In this document: piece by piece, positions 16,519-24,013 of the stretch | Layout of the letters: every line of letters begins with the position of its first letter | Numbering within the stretch: the first letter of the stretch is position 1 | Assembly (NCBI GenBank): GCA_963728965.1 | Contig: CAVSMH010000005.1 | Coordinates: 62,001 to 126,000, forward strand | DNA from: DASQZT01 sp963728965 | GTDB taxonomy: Bacteria; Acidobacteriota; Terriglobia; Bryobacterales; Bryobacteraceae | Length of the DNA: 64,000 nucleotides | Direction of reading: 5' to 3' | The notes under the pieces: generated by a model | Database searches by the model: none | Seen by the model: only the letters and a program-made list of their open reading frames with translations | Told to the model about the DNA's origin: nothing | Program-made: the position numbers and the translations under genes

Positions 16519-17195
16519 ACCCCATCATCCTGGCTCTGGATATCGATTCCGCCGAGGAAGCCCGCACCCTGGTGCGGCGGCTGGGCGACCGCATCAACTT
16601 CTACAAGGTGGGCCTCGAGCTCTTCACCTCGGCCGGCATGCCCCTGGTATGCGAGCTGTTGGACCAGGGCAAAGACGTATTCCTCGATCTCAAGCTCTGC
16701 GACATTCCCGAAACCGTGCGGCGAACCGTGGCGGTGGTGGCGCGCACCCGCGTCCGTTTCTTCACCGTGCATGCGGTTCCTTCGCTGATGCGCGCCGCGG
16801 TCGAGGCCCGCGCCGCGAGCGGGCTGACCTTGCTGGCGGTCACCGTGCTCACCAGTTTTGGCCGCGAGGACCTCGCGGATCTCGGCTATTCCTGCGAAGC
16901 CTCGGAGCTGGTGGCGATCCGCACCCGCCAGGCGCTCGACGCCGGTTTCCGCGGGCTGGTTGCCTCCCCGCTCGAAGCCGCCGCGGTGCGCCGCATCGCC
17001 GGTCCCGAAGCCGTCATCGTCACCCCCGGCGTTCGCTCGCCGGGAAGCTCGCGCGGCGACCAGAAGCGCGTGGCGACGCCCGCCGAAGCCATCCGCAATG
17101 GCGCCAACTACCTGGTTATCGGGCGCCAGATCACCCGCGCCCCCGATCCCGCCGCCGAAGCCGCGCGCGTGCTCGAGGAAATCGCCGCGGCATGA
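16515..17195 (+). CDS. pyrF: Orotidine 5'-phosphate decarboxylase
   Basis: A 226-residue OMP decarboxylase, the last step of UMP synthesis. The active-site array is visible: D9 in A-L-D-I-D, K31 in F-Y-K-V-G, and D58-x-K60-x-x-D63 in D-L-K-L-C-D-I-P, followed by a T-P-G-V-R-S phosphate-binding segment and a late G-R-x-I motif. A longer open frame runs back to 16251, but it is a shadow of selD; the ATG at 16515 overlaps the selD stop (ATGA), and this gives the normal family length. Part of the selD-pyrF-DUF72 operon. Confidence 0.95.
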   Translation: MNPIILALDIDSAEEARTLVRRLGDRINFYKVGLELFTSAGMPLVCELLDQGKDVFLDLKLCDIPETVRRTVAVVARTRVRFFTVHAVPSLMRAAVEARAASGLTLLAVTVLTSFGREDLADLGYSCEASELVAIRTRQALDAGFRGLVASPLEAAAVRRIAGPEAVIVTPGVRSPGSSRGDQKRVATPAEAIRNGANYLVIGRQITRAPDPAAEAARVLEEIAAA

Positions 17196-17917
17196 CCGCC
17201 GTACACATCGGCACCTCCGGCTTGCACTACAAGCACTGGCGCGGCCCCTTCTATCCCGAAAAACTGCCGGCATCGCATTGGCTGGAGTTCTACACGCGCC
17301 ACTTCGATACCGTCGAGCTGAACAATACCTTCTATCGCCTGCCCCTGGACGGCGCCCTCGTCCAATGGCGCGACTCGACCCCCAGCCACTTCCGGTTCGC
17401 GGCGAAGGGCAGCCGCTTTCTGACTCACATGAAAAAATTGAAAGACCCGGAACCCGGCATCCGGAAATTCTTCGAACGGCTGGACCCCCTCGGCCGGAAA
17501 CTCGGTCCGGTGGTGTTCCAGTTGCCGCCGTTCTGGGATGCCGCTCCGGAGCGGCTCGAGCGCTTCCTCGAAGCCCTGCCGCCGCGCCGCCGCTACGCCT
17601 TCGAACTGCGCAATCCAACCTGGCACTCCCCGGAGATCCTGCGCATCCTGCGCCGCCACAGGGCCGCTTTCTGCATCTTCGAGATCGCCGGATTCCGTTC
17701 GCCCATCGAAATCACCGCCAACTTCACCTACATCCGCCTGCATGGCCCCGGGGACGCCTACCAGGGCAGCTATCCCGAATCGACCCTGCGGGAATGGGCC
17801 TCCCGCATCCGCAATTGGCACAATCAGCTCCGCGCCATCTACGTGTATTTCGATAATGACCAGGCCGGCTACGCCGTGAACAATGCCCTCACTCTCAAGC
17901 GCCTCGTCCGCGCTTAA
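17192..17917 (+). CDS. DUF72 family protein
   Basis: A 241-residue TIM-barrel protein of family DUF72 (YecE-like). Signatures are I-G-T-S-G-L at the start, W-R-G-P-F-Y-P, the V-E-L-N-N-T-F-Y-R-L-P strand, F-R-F-A-A-K-G, and the closing Y-F-D-N-D-Q-A-G-Y-A. No activity is proven for the family; a role in nucleotide or Fe-S metabolism has been suggested. Its ATG overlaps the pyrF stop, so it is translationally coupled to selD-pyrF. Confidence 0.92.
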   Translation: MTAVHIGTSGLHYKHWRGPFYPEKLPASHWLEFYTRHFDTVELNNTFYRLPLDGALVQWRDSTPSHFRFAAKGSRFLTHMKKLKDPEPGIRKFFERLDPLGRKLGPVVFQLPPFWDAAPERLERFLEALPPRRRYAFELRNPTWHSPEILRILRRHRAAFCIFEIAGFRSPIEITANFTYIRLHGPGDAYQGSYPESTLREWASRIRNWHNQLRAIYVYFDNDQAGYAVNNALTLKRLVRA

Positions 17918-18007
17918 ATCCGAAGACTCTCAGGAAAGCCGCGCCGGAATTGCGATTCGCGTGACCGCCCGGGTCGATTTCTGAACCGGCCGTTCTCCCA
18001 TCTGCGT

Positions 18008-18013
18008 TACAAT
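18008..18013 (+). promoter_or_regulatory. -10-like hexamer TACAAT before lactate permease
   Basis: TACAAT ends 8 nt before the ATG at 18022; there is a purine stretch AAGG just before the ATG that is too close to act as a normal Shine-Dalgarno. This suggests a leaderless or nearly leaderless transcript. Confidence 0.4.
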
Positions 18014-18021
18014 CTCAAGGC

Positions 18022-19602
18022 ATGTGGCCGCAGAACTACACTCCTGTCTCCGGCAGTCTGCCTCTCTCCGCGCTGGTCGCGGCCATTCCCATCTTTACCC
18101 TGCTGCTGCTCTTGGGCGTGTTCCGCAAGCCCGCGTGGATCGCTTCGCTGGCGGGGCTCGGCGCGGCAGCCCTGGTCGCCGCCGGAGTTTATGGCATGCC
18201 GCTCGGCCGTCTCATCGCCGCTGTCACCTACGGCGCGGCTTTCGGACTGTTCCCCATCGGCTGGGTCGTGTTCGCGGCCATTCTGCTCTACCGCATCACA
18301 CTCGAGAGCGGCAAGTTCGAAATCCTCAAGGACTCCATCGGCCATCTCACTACCGACCCCAAGCTCCAGGCCCTGCTCATCGCTTTCGCCTTCGGCGCGT
18401 TCATTGAAGGCGCTGCCGGTTTCGGAACGCCCGTCGCCGTCGCCGCCGCCATGCTGGCCGGGCTCGGTTTCTCGCCTTTCTATGCCGCCGCCATCTGCCT
18501 GCTGGCCAACACCGCTCCGGTGGCGTTCGGTTCCATCGCCATCCCCATCACCACCCTCGCCGTCACTACCGGGCTGCCGCTCGACCGCCTCAGCGCGGGC
18601 GTGGGCCGCATCTGTGCGCCCGTGTCGCTGTTTATCCCCGCGTACCTGATCCTGGTGATGTCCGGCTGGAAGGGCCTGCGCGCCGTCTGGAGCGCCACCG
18701 CGGTGTGCGGCATCGCCTTCGCCGGAACTCAGTTCGTCATCTCCAATTTCGTCAGCGCCCAACTTACCGATATCCTCTCCTCGCTGGCCGCCATGGGGGC
18801 CCTGGTGGTGCTGATCTACATGCGCGGCGGCCGCCCCGCGGAGACGCACTCCCCCCGCGCCATTGCCGATGCCTGGACGCCCTACGTCCTGCTCATCGTG
18901 TTCGTCCTTATCTGGGGCTTCGCGCAGGCGCCGCTCAAGCGCTTCGATCTGCCGTTCCACTGGCCGCTCCTGCACAACACCGTCGAGCGCATGCCGCCCG
19001 TGGTTCCCGCTCCGTCCCCCTACCCCGCGGTCTACACCTTCACCTGGCTCTCCGCGTCCGGCACCGCGTGCCTGTTCGCCGCCATCGTTGCCGCCATCGT
19101 CACCGGGTTGAAGCCGCGGCAGTTCGCCCGGGTGCTCGGCCATACCGCGAAACAACTGGCGCTGGCCGAACTCACGCTCGCCGCTGTGCTCGCCCTGGCA
19201 TTCCTGATGAACTACTCCGGCGCCACCGCTACCCTCGGCCTGGCTTTCGCCGCCACCGGCGTCCTGTTCCCTTTCTTCAGCGCCCTGCTCGGCTGGCTGG
19301 GGGTCTTCCTCACTGGCAGCGACACCTCGGCGAACGCGCTCTTCGGCAATCTCCAGGTGGTGACCGCCGGCAAGCTCGGCATGAACCCGGTGCTGATGGC
19401 GGCGTCCAATTCCGCGGGCGGCGTCATGGGCAAAATGATCAGCCTCACCAGCATCGCCGTCGCCGCCGCCGCCACTTCCATGAGGCGCGAGGACGAAGCC
19501 CTGCTCTTCCGCTTCACTCTCAAACACAGCGTGCTTCTGGCCTCGATCGTCGGCCTCATCGTGGTTTTCTACGCCTACGTCGCGCCGTCCCTGGCGCCCT
19601 GA
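18022..19602 (+). CDS. lctP: L-lactate permease (LctP family)
   Basis: A 526-residue membrane protein with 12-14 hydrophobic helices, matching the lactate permease family, which imports lactate or glycolate with protons. Family motifs include G-A-F-I-E-G-A-A-G-F-G-T-P-V-A (about residues 128-142), N-T-A-P-V-A-F-G-S-I, T-G-S-D-T-S-A-N-A-L-F-G-N and the closing N-S-A-G-G-V-M-G-K-M. The gene stands 104 nt after the DUF72 gene with its own -10-like element. The downstream metalloprotease begins 20 nt after its stop and may be co-transcribed. Confidence 0.94.
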   Translation: MWPQNYTPVSGSLPLSALVAAIPIFTLLLLLGVFRKPAWIASLAGLGAAALVAAGVYGMPLGRLIAAVTYGAAFGLFPIGWVVFAAILLYRITLESGKFEILKDSIGHLTTDPKLQALLIAFAFGAFIEGAAGFGTPVAVAAAMLAGLGFSPFYAAAICLLANTAPVAFGSIAIPITTLAVTTGLPLDRLSAGVGRICAPVSLFIPAYLILVMSGWKGLRAVWSATAVCGIAFAGTQFVISNFVSAQLTDILSSLAAMGALVVLIYMRGGRPAETHSPRAIADAWTPYVLLIVFVLIWGFAQAPLKRFDLPFHWPLLHNTVERMPPVVPAPSPYPAVYTFTWLSASGTACLFAAIVAAIVTGLKPRQFARVLGHTAKQLALAELTLAAVLALAFLMNYSGATATLGLAFAATGVLFPFFSALLGWLGVFLTGSDTSANALFGNLQVVTAGKLGMNPVLMAASNSAGGVMGKMISLTSIAVAAAATSMRREDEALLFRFTLKHSVLLASIVGLIVVFYAYVAPSLAP

Positions 19603-19622
19603 CCTGTGCCACAATGGCAACG

Positions 19623-22109
19623 ATGAAGTTGCCGGCCTGTTGTCTTTTGCTTGCGGCAGGGCTGTGCGCCCAGCCCGGTCCCGTCCCCACGATCGCCTCC
19701 AAAACCGCCGGCATGCGTGCCATGCCGGGCTATTTCCCCCTGTACTGGGATGACCGGGCCGGCCGCCTCTGGCTGGAAATCGATCGGTTCGATACCGAGT
19801 TCCTCTACGTGAATTCGCTCCCCGCCGGCATCGGGTCCAACGACATCGGGCTCGACCGCGGGCAGATCGGCGGTTCCCGCATCGTCAAATTCCAGCGCAG
19901 CGGGCCCAAGATCCTGCTGATCGAACCGAACTATCGCTTCCGCTCCCTCAATGGCTCGCCCGACGAGCGGCGCGCCGTCGAGCAGTCCTTCGCCCAATCG
20001 GTCCTGTGGGGGTTCGATGCGGTGGCCGAAGAAAATGGCCGCGTGTTGGTGGATGCCACAGCGTTCTTCCTGCGCGATGCCCATGACGTGCCGCACGCCA
20101 TCCAGCGAGCCCAACCCGTCGGCGGAACCCCGCAGTTTACGCCGGGCCCGGGCCAGCCGCCCTATCGGCTGGATGCCTCCCGATGCGCCCTCTATCTTCC
20201 CCAGACCAAAAACTTCCCCAAAAACACCGAAGTCGAAGCCACACTCACCTTCCTCGGCGACAATCCGAACAACTTCGTCCGCGACGTCACGCCCACGCCC
20301 GGTGCCGTCACCGTTCGCGAGCACCACTCCTTCATCGAATTGCCGCCTCCCGGTTTCCAGCCGCGAGCCTTCGACCCGCGCGCCGGCTACTTCGGCACTG
20401 CGTTCACCGACTACTCCGCGCCGCTCACCGAACCGGCCGCCAGGCGTTGGATCAACCGCCACCGTCTGCAGAAGAAAGACCCCGCCGCGGCGGTCAGCGA
20501 CCCGGTCGCGCCCATCGTCTACTATCTCGACCGCGGCGCGCCCGAGCCCATCCGCTCGGCGCTGCTCGAGGGCGCCACCTGGTGGAACCAGGCCTTCGAA
20601 GCCGCCGGCTATCGCAATGCCTTCCGCGTGGAACTGCTGCCTGAAGATGCCGACCCCATGGACATCCGCTACAACCTCATCGAGTGGGTGCACCGCTACA
20701 CGCGCGGATGGTCCTATGGCGCCTCCATCACCGACCCCCGCACCGGCGAGATCATCAAGGGGCAGGTGACGCTCGGCTCCGGCCGCGCCCGCCAGGACTA
20801 CCTGATCATGGAAGGTCTCCTGGCGCCCTACGAGGAAGGCAAACCGGTCTCGCCGGAGATGGAGCGCGTAGTGCTGGCGCGCCTGCGGCAGCTTGCCGCG
20901 CACGAGGTGGGACACACCCTCGGGCTGGCCCACAATTTCGCCGCCAGCGTGAAAGGCCGCGCGAGCGTGATGGATTACCCGCCGCCGTTCATCACCATCC
21001 CAGGCGCAGGCGCGCCGGATCTCGCCGATGCCTATGCTACCGGTATCGGCGAATGGGACAAGATCGCCATCACATACGGCTACCAGGATTTTCCGGCCGA
21101 GACCGACGTCCCCAGGCAACTCGATGCCATCCTGCGCGCCGCCACCGCGCGGGGTTTCCTGTTTCTCTCGGACGCGGATGCCCGGCCCGCGGGCGGCGCC
21201 CATCCTGCCGCCCACCTCTGGGACACCGGGACCAACGCGGTGGACGAGTTGAACCGGATGATGGAGGTGCGTGGCCGCGTGTTGAGCCGTTTCTCGGCCA
21301 ACAACATCCGCCCCGGCGCACCCATGAGCACGCTCGAAGACGTGCTGGTGCCGGTGTACCTGCTGCACCGCTACCAGACCGAAGCCGCTGCCAAGGTGCT
21401 GGGCGGGCTGTTCTACACCTACGCCACCCGCGGCGACGGCCAGAAGGTGACCGAGCGCATCCCCGCCGTCGAGCAGCGTCGCGCCATTGACGCCCTGCTG
21501 CGCACCATCCGCCCGGAGACCCTCACGCTCCCCGAAAGTCTGCTCGCCCTGATCCCGCCCCGCGCCATCGGCTACCCGCGGAGCCCGGAGAATTTCCGCA
21601 ACCATACCGGCGTGACATTTGATCCCCTGGGCGCGGCCGAATCGGCCGCCTCGCTGACCGTGAGCCTGATCCTGCAACCCGAGCGGGCCGCGCGGCTGGT
21701 GCAGTATCACGCCCAGGACAACAATCTGCCTGGCCTCGACGAGGTGGTGGACCGGCTGCTGGCCGCCTCCTGGAAGGCCGAACCGGTGCTCGGGCTGGGA
21801 GGACAGGTGCAGCGCGCGGTCGATGGCGTGGTGCTCTACGACCTCATGGCCCTCGAGGCCAACGAACACGCCCCGCTCCAGGTGCGCGCCACCGCATTGG
21901 GAAAACTCGTGGCGCTGCGCGAGTGGCTCGCCGGGCAGGCTCCCGCCGACAGCAGCCTCAAGGCCTACTTTCAGTTCGCCGTCGCGCAGATCAAGCGCTT
22001 CGAAGCCAACCCGAAAGAGATCGGTGTGCCCAAGCCCGCCGATCCGCCCCCAGGCCAGCCCATCGGCGCCGACGACTGCAATTTCAACCCCCTGCAATCG
22101 CCCCGATGA
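19623..22109 (+). CDS. Secreted zinc-dependent metalloprotease (DUF5117/DUF4953 type)
   Basis: An 828-residue exported protein with a short signal peptide (M-K-L-P then Cys/Leu-rich helix, A-Q cleavage region at about residue 17). The zinc site H-E-V-G-H-T-L-G-L-A-H is at 427-437, the metzincin pattern. The N-terminal region (F-P-L-Y-W-D, L-Y-V-N-S-L-P-A-G-I-G) and the C-terminal helical region correspond to the DUF5117 and DUF4953 domains of Bacteroidetes and Acidobacteria proteases. In-frame ATG codons at 19614 and 19623 are both possible; 19623 gives the better signal peptide. A long upstream open frame is a shadow of lctP. The 3' end overlaps the convergent MoaD-like gene by 26 bp. Confidence 0.88.
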   Translation: MKLPACCLLLAAGLCAQPGPVPTIASKTAGMRAMPGYFPLYWDDRAGRLWLEIDRFDTEFLYVNSLPAGIGSNDIGLDRGQIGGSRIVKFQRSGPKILLIEPNYRFRSLNGSPDERRAVEQSFAQSVLWGFDAVAEENGRVLVDATAFFLRDAHDVPHAIQRAQPVGGTPQFTPGPGQPPYRLDASRCALYLPQTKNFPKNTEVEATLTFLGDNPNNFVRDVTPTPGAVTVREHHSFIELPPPGFQPRAFDPRAGYFGTAFTDYSAPLTEPAARRWINRHRLQKKDPAAAVSDPVAPIVYYLDRGAPEPIRSALLEGATWWNQAFEAAGYRNAFRVELLPEDADPMDIRYNLIEWVHRYTRGWSYGASITDPRTGEIIKGQVTLGSGRARQDYLIMEGLLAPYEEGKPVSPEMERVVLARLRQLAAHEVGHTLGLAHNFAASVKGRASVMDYPPPFITIPGAGAPDLADAYATGIGEWDKIAITYGYQDFPAETDVPRQLDAILRAATARGFLFLSDADARPAGGAHPAAHLWDTGTNAVDELNRMMEVRGRVLSRFSANNIRPGAPMSTLEDVLVPVYLLHRYQTEAAAKVLGGLFYTYATRGDGQKVTERIPAVEQRRAIDALLRTIRPETLTLPESLLALIPPRAIGYPRSPENFRNHTGVTFDPLGAAESAASLTVSLILQPERAARLVQYHAQDNNLPGLDEVVDRLLAASWKAEPVLGLGGQVQRAVDGVVLYDLMALEANEHAPLQVRATALGKLVALREWLAGQAPADSSLKAYFQFAVAQIKRFEANPKEIGVPKPADPPPGQPIGADDCNFNPLQSPR

Positions 22110-22380
22110 TCAGAAACGGTTCCTTACCGGTTGCCACCGCTTCCGGAAGTGGGGTGTCCGCGGCTTCGTGCGACCAATCCTCCTCGCAGGCGAAGAACCG
22201 CACGAACGGCCGGCGCTGCTGCGTGACATGATCGCGGATCGCACCCTGCAACATCGGGTAGGCGGCTTCGATAGCGTCGAGGACCGAGCGCTGCGTCACC
22301 GGGCCCTTCACGTCGAGCTGGATCTCGCTCCCCGCCTGGGCCAGGTTGCGCAGGTGGGCCGGCAGCACAACGCGGATCAT
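22084..22380 (-). CDS. MoaD/ThiS-like beta-grasp sulfur-carrier protein
   Basis: A 98-residue beta-grasp protein: I-R-V-V-L-P-A-H-L-R-N-L opens the first strand pair, the V-L-D-A-I-E-A-A-Y-P-M-L helix follows, and it ends in A-I-A-G-G. The exposed Gly-Gly end is needed for adenylation by an E1-like enzyme and thiocarboxylate formation in MoaD and ThiS. No molybdopterin or thiamine genes are nearby. Its ATG overlaps the stop of the upstream beta-propeller gene (ATGA), so the two are made together. Length is slightly above MoaD (about 80-90 aa). Confidence 0.85.
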   Translation of the reverse strand: MIRVVLPAHLRNLAQAGSEIQLDVKGPVTQRSVLDAIEAAYPMLQGAIRDHVTQQRRPFVRFFACEEDWSHEAADTPLPEAVATGKEPFLIIGAIAGG

Positions 22381-23492
22381 GACAGCGTCTGGACCTCGAC
22401 CGAAAGCACCGCCGGCAGGTCCCGCACGATGGGCGCCCACGTGTCTCCGGCGTCCGCCGAGGCATAAACCTGTCCGCCCGTGGTACCGAAGTAGATGCCG
22501 CACCCATCCAGCGAATCCACCGCCATGGCGTCGCGGAGCACGTTCACGTAGCAGTTGTTTTCGGGCAGTCCCCGGGACAGTTCCTCCCACTCGTTGCCGC
22601 CCGTGCGGCTGCGGTACACCCGCAGCTTCCCATCGATCGGGAAATGCTCCGAGTCGCTTTTGATCGGCACCACATAGATCGTCTCCGGTTCATGCGCATG
22701 CACGTCGATCACGAAGCCGAAATCGGTGGGCAGGTTGCCGCTGACCTCGCGCCAGTTTTCGCCCGCGTCGTCGCTGCGCATCACGTCCCAGTGCTTCTGC
22801 ATGAACAGCACGTCGGGGCGCGAGCCGTGCATGGCGATGCGGTGCACACAGTGGCCTACCTCCGCCTCCGGTTCGGGAATGTACTGCGATCGCAGGCCCT
22901 TGCTGATGGGCTTCCAGGTGGCGCCCCCATCGTCGGTGCGGAAGGCGCCCGCCGCGGAGATGGCAATGAACATCCGCTCGGGGTTCGTGGGGTCCGGAAG
23001 GATGGTGTGCAGGCACATACCGCCGGCGCCGGGCTGCCACTTCGGCCCGGAACCGTGGCCCCGCAATCCGGGAAGTTCCTGCCAGTTCTGCCCGCCATCC
23101 ACCGTGCGAAAAATGGCGGCGTCTTCGATCCCCGCGTACACCGTATCGGGATCGCTCAGCGATGGCTCGAGGTGCCAGACCCGCTTGAACTCCCACGGAC
23201 GCAGGCTGCCGTCGTACCACTGGTGGGTGCCGGGAACACCCTCGTAGACAAACTTGTTACCGACCGGCTCCCAGCTCTGGCCGCCATCCTTTGAGCGCTG
23301 GATCATCTGGCCGTACCAGCCGCTCGTTTGAGATGCGTACAGGCGGTTCGGGTCCACCGGAGATCCCTTGATGTGATAAATTTCCCAGCCCGCAAAATGA
23401 GGGCCGCTGACTTCCCAGCTTTCGCGCTTTCCATCCGCCGACAGTATGAATGCGCCTTTGCGCGTGCCAACCAGTACACGTACTTTGCTCAT
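22377..23492 (-). CDS. BNR/sortilin-like beta-propeller protein
   Basis: A 371-residue protein built from repeated sialidase-like (BNR) motifs, for example S-K-D-G-G-Q-S-W, T-V-D-G-G-Q-N-W, T-D-D-G-G-A-T-W, S-D-D-A-G-E-N-W and S-A-D-A-G-D-T-W, giving a probable seven-bladed propeller. There is no signal peptide, so it should be cytoplasmic. The catalytic residues of true sialidases are not evident. Shine-Dalgarno-like GAGAGG lies 6 nt before the ATG. The partner gene for a MoaD-like protein follows with an ATGA overlap, a pairing that implies a joint, unknown role. Confidence 0.88.
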   Translation of the reverse strand: MSKVRVLVGTRKGAFILSADGKRESWEVSGPHFAGWEIYHIKGSPVDPNRLYASQTSGWYGQMIQRSKDGGQSWEPVGNKFVYEGVPGTHQWYDGSLRPWEFKRVWHLEPSLSDPDTVYAGIEDAAIFRTVDGGQNWQELPGLRGHGSGPKWQPGAGGMCLHTILPDPTNPERMFIAISAAGAFRTDDGGATWKPISKGLRSQYIPEPEAEVGHCVHRIAMHGSRPDVLFMQKHWDVMRSDDAGENWREVSGNLPTDFGFVIDVHAHEPETIYVVPIKSDSEHFPIDGKLRVYRSRTGGNEWEELSRGLPENNCYVNVLRDAMAVDSLDGCGIYFGTTGGQVYASADAGDTWAPIVRDLPAVLSVEVQTLS

Positions 23493-23510
23493 CCGTATCC
23501 TCTCTCATGC

Positions 23511-23534
23511 TCGCGGCGCACTCGTGCCCGCGAG
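23511..23534 (-). promoter_or_regulatory. Hairpin in the leader of the beta-propeller gene
   Basis: Arms CTCGCGG and CCGCGAG enclose a second inverted repeat GCAC/GTGC, giving a long GC hairpin about 20 nt upstream of the ATG at 23492. Its inner core on the minus strand, GGCACGAGTGC, is the same as the core of the tandem repeat at 47754-48477. A TATTAT/ATAATA patch near 23543 could be the -10 region upstream of it. Confidence 0.4.
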
Positions 23535-23623
23535 GGTCTCGCTGTATTATCGTTCGGGGCGCCGCAAAATCGACAGGCCGCCCGAAAAATTTTCCCGTTT
23601 TTTCGAGGAGGAGCGATCCGGGT

Positions 23624-23640
23624 TGACAGACCCACTGTCA
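23624..23640 (+). promoter_or_regulatory. Perfect dyad TGACAG-N5-CTGTCA, possible PadR operator
   Basis: A perfect 6-bp inverted repeat with a 5-nt spacer, 45 nt before the padR-like gene, overlapping a TTGACA (-35-like) hexamer at 23623-23628. The position suits autoregulation by the PadR protein. No good -10 follows at 17 nt, so the promoter itself is uncertain. Confidence 0.4.
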
Positions 23641-23684
23641 CCGGTCCACACTATTCCTATCGATCATCGAGGCATTGACAATCA

Positions 23685-24008
23685 ATGGAAAGCAACGAGC
23701 TCCTCCGCGGCACTCTGGAAATGCTGATCCTGAAGACACTCGCCCGCGGCTCCAATCACGGCTACGGAATTGCCCAGCATATCCGCTCGGCCTCAGTAGA
23801 CGCGTTGAAGATCGGCGAGGGGTCGCTCTACCCCGCGCTCCAGCGCCTGCTGGTCAACGGCTGGGTGCAGGCCGATTGGGGCGTCTCGGAAAGCAATCGC
23901 AAAGCCCGCATTTATCGGCTCACTGCCGCCGGCCGCAAGCGCCTGGCCGACGAACGCCGGACGTTTGACGCCATGATCCTGGCCATCGCCCGCGTAATGG
24001 AGGCCTGA
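23685..24008 (+). CDS. PadR family transcriptional regulator
   Basis: A 107-residue winged-helix regulator of the short PadR type. The opening L-L-R-G-T-L-E-M-L-I-L-K-T-L, then H-G-Y-G-I-A-Q-H-I and the wing region G-S-L-Y-P-A-L-Q-R-L are diagnostic. In Acidobacteria such genes usually precede an orphan FtsX-type permease and repress it. Here the permease starts 5 nt after the stop. A dyad (23624-23640) in the upstream region is a candidate operator. Confidence 0.95.
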   Translation: MESNELLRGTLEMLILKTLARGSNHGYGIAQHIRSASVDALKIGEGSLYPALQRLLVNGWVQADWGVSESNRKARIYRLTAAGRKRLADERRTFDAMILAIARVMEA

Positions 24009-24013
24009 ACCCG

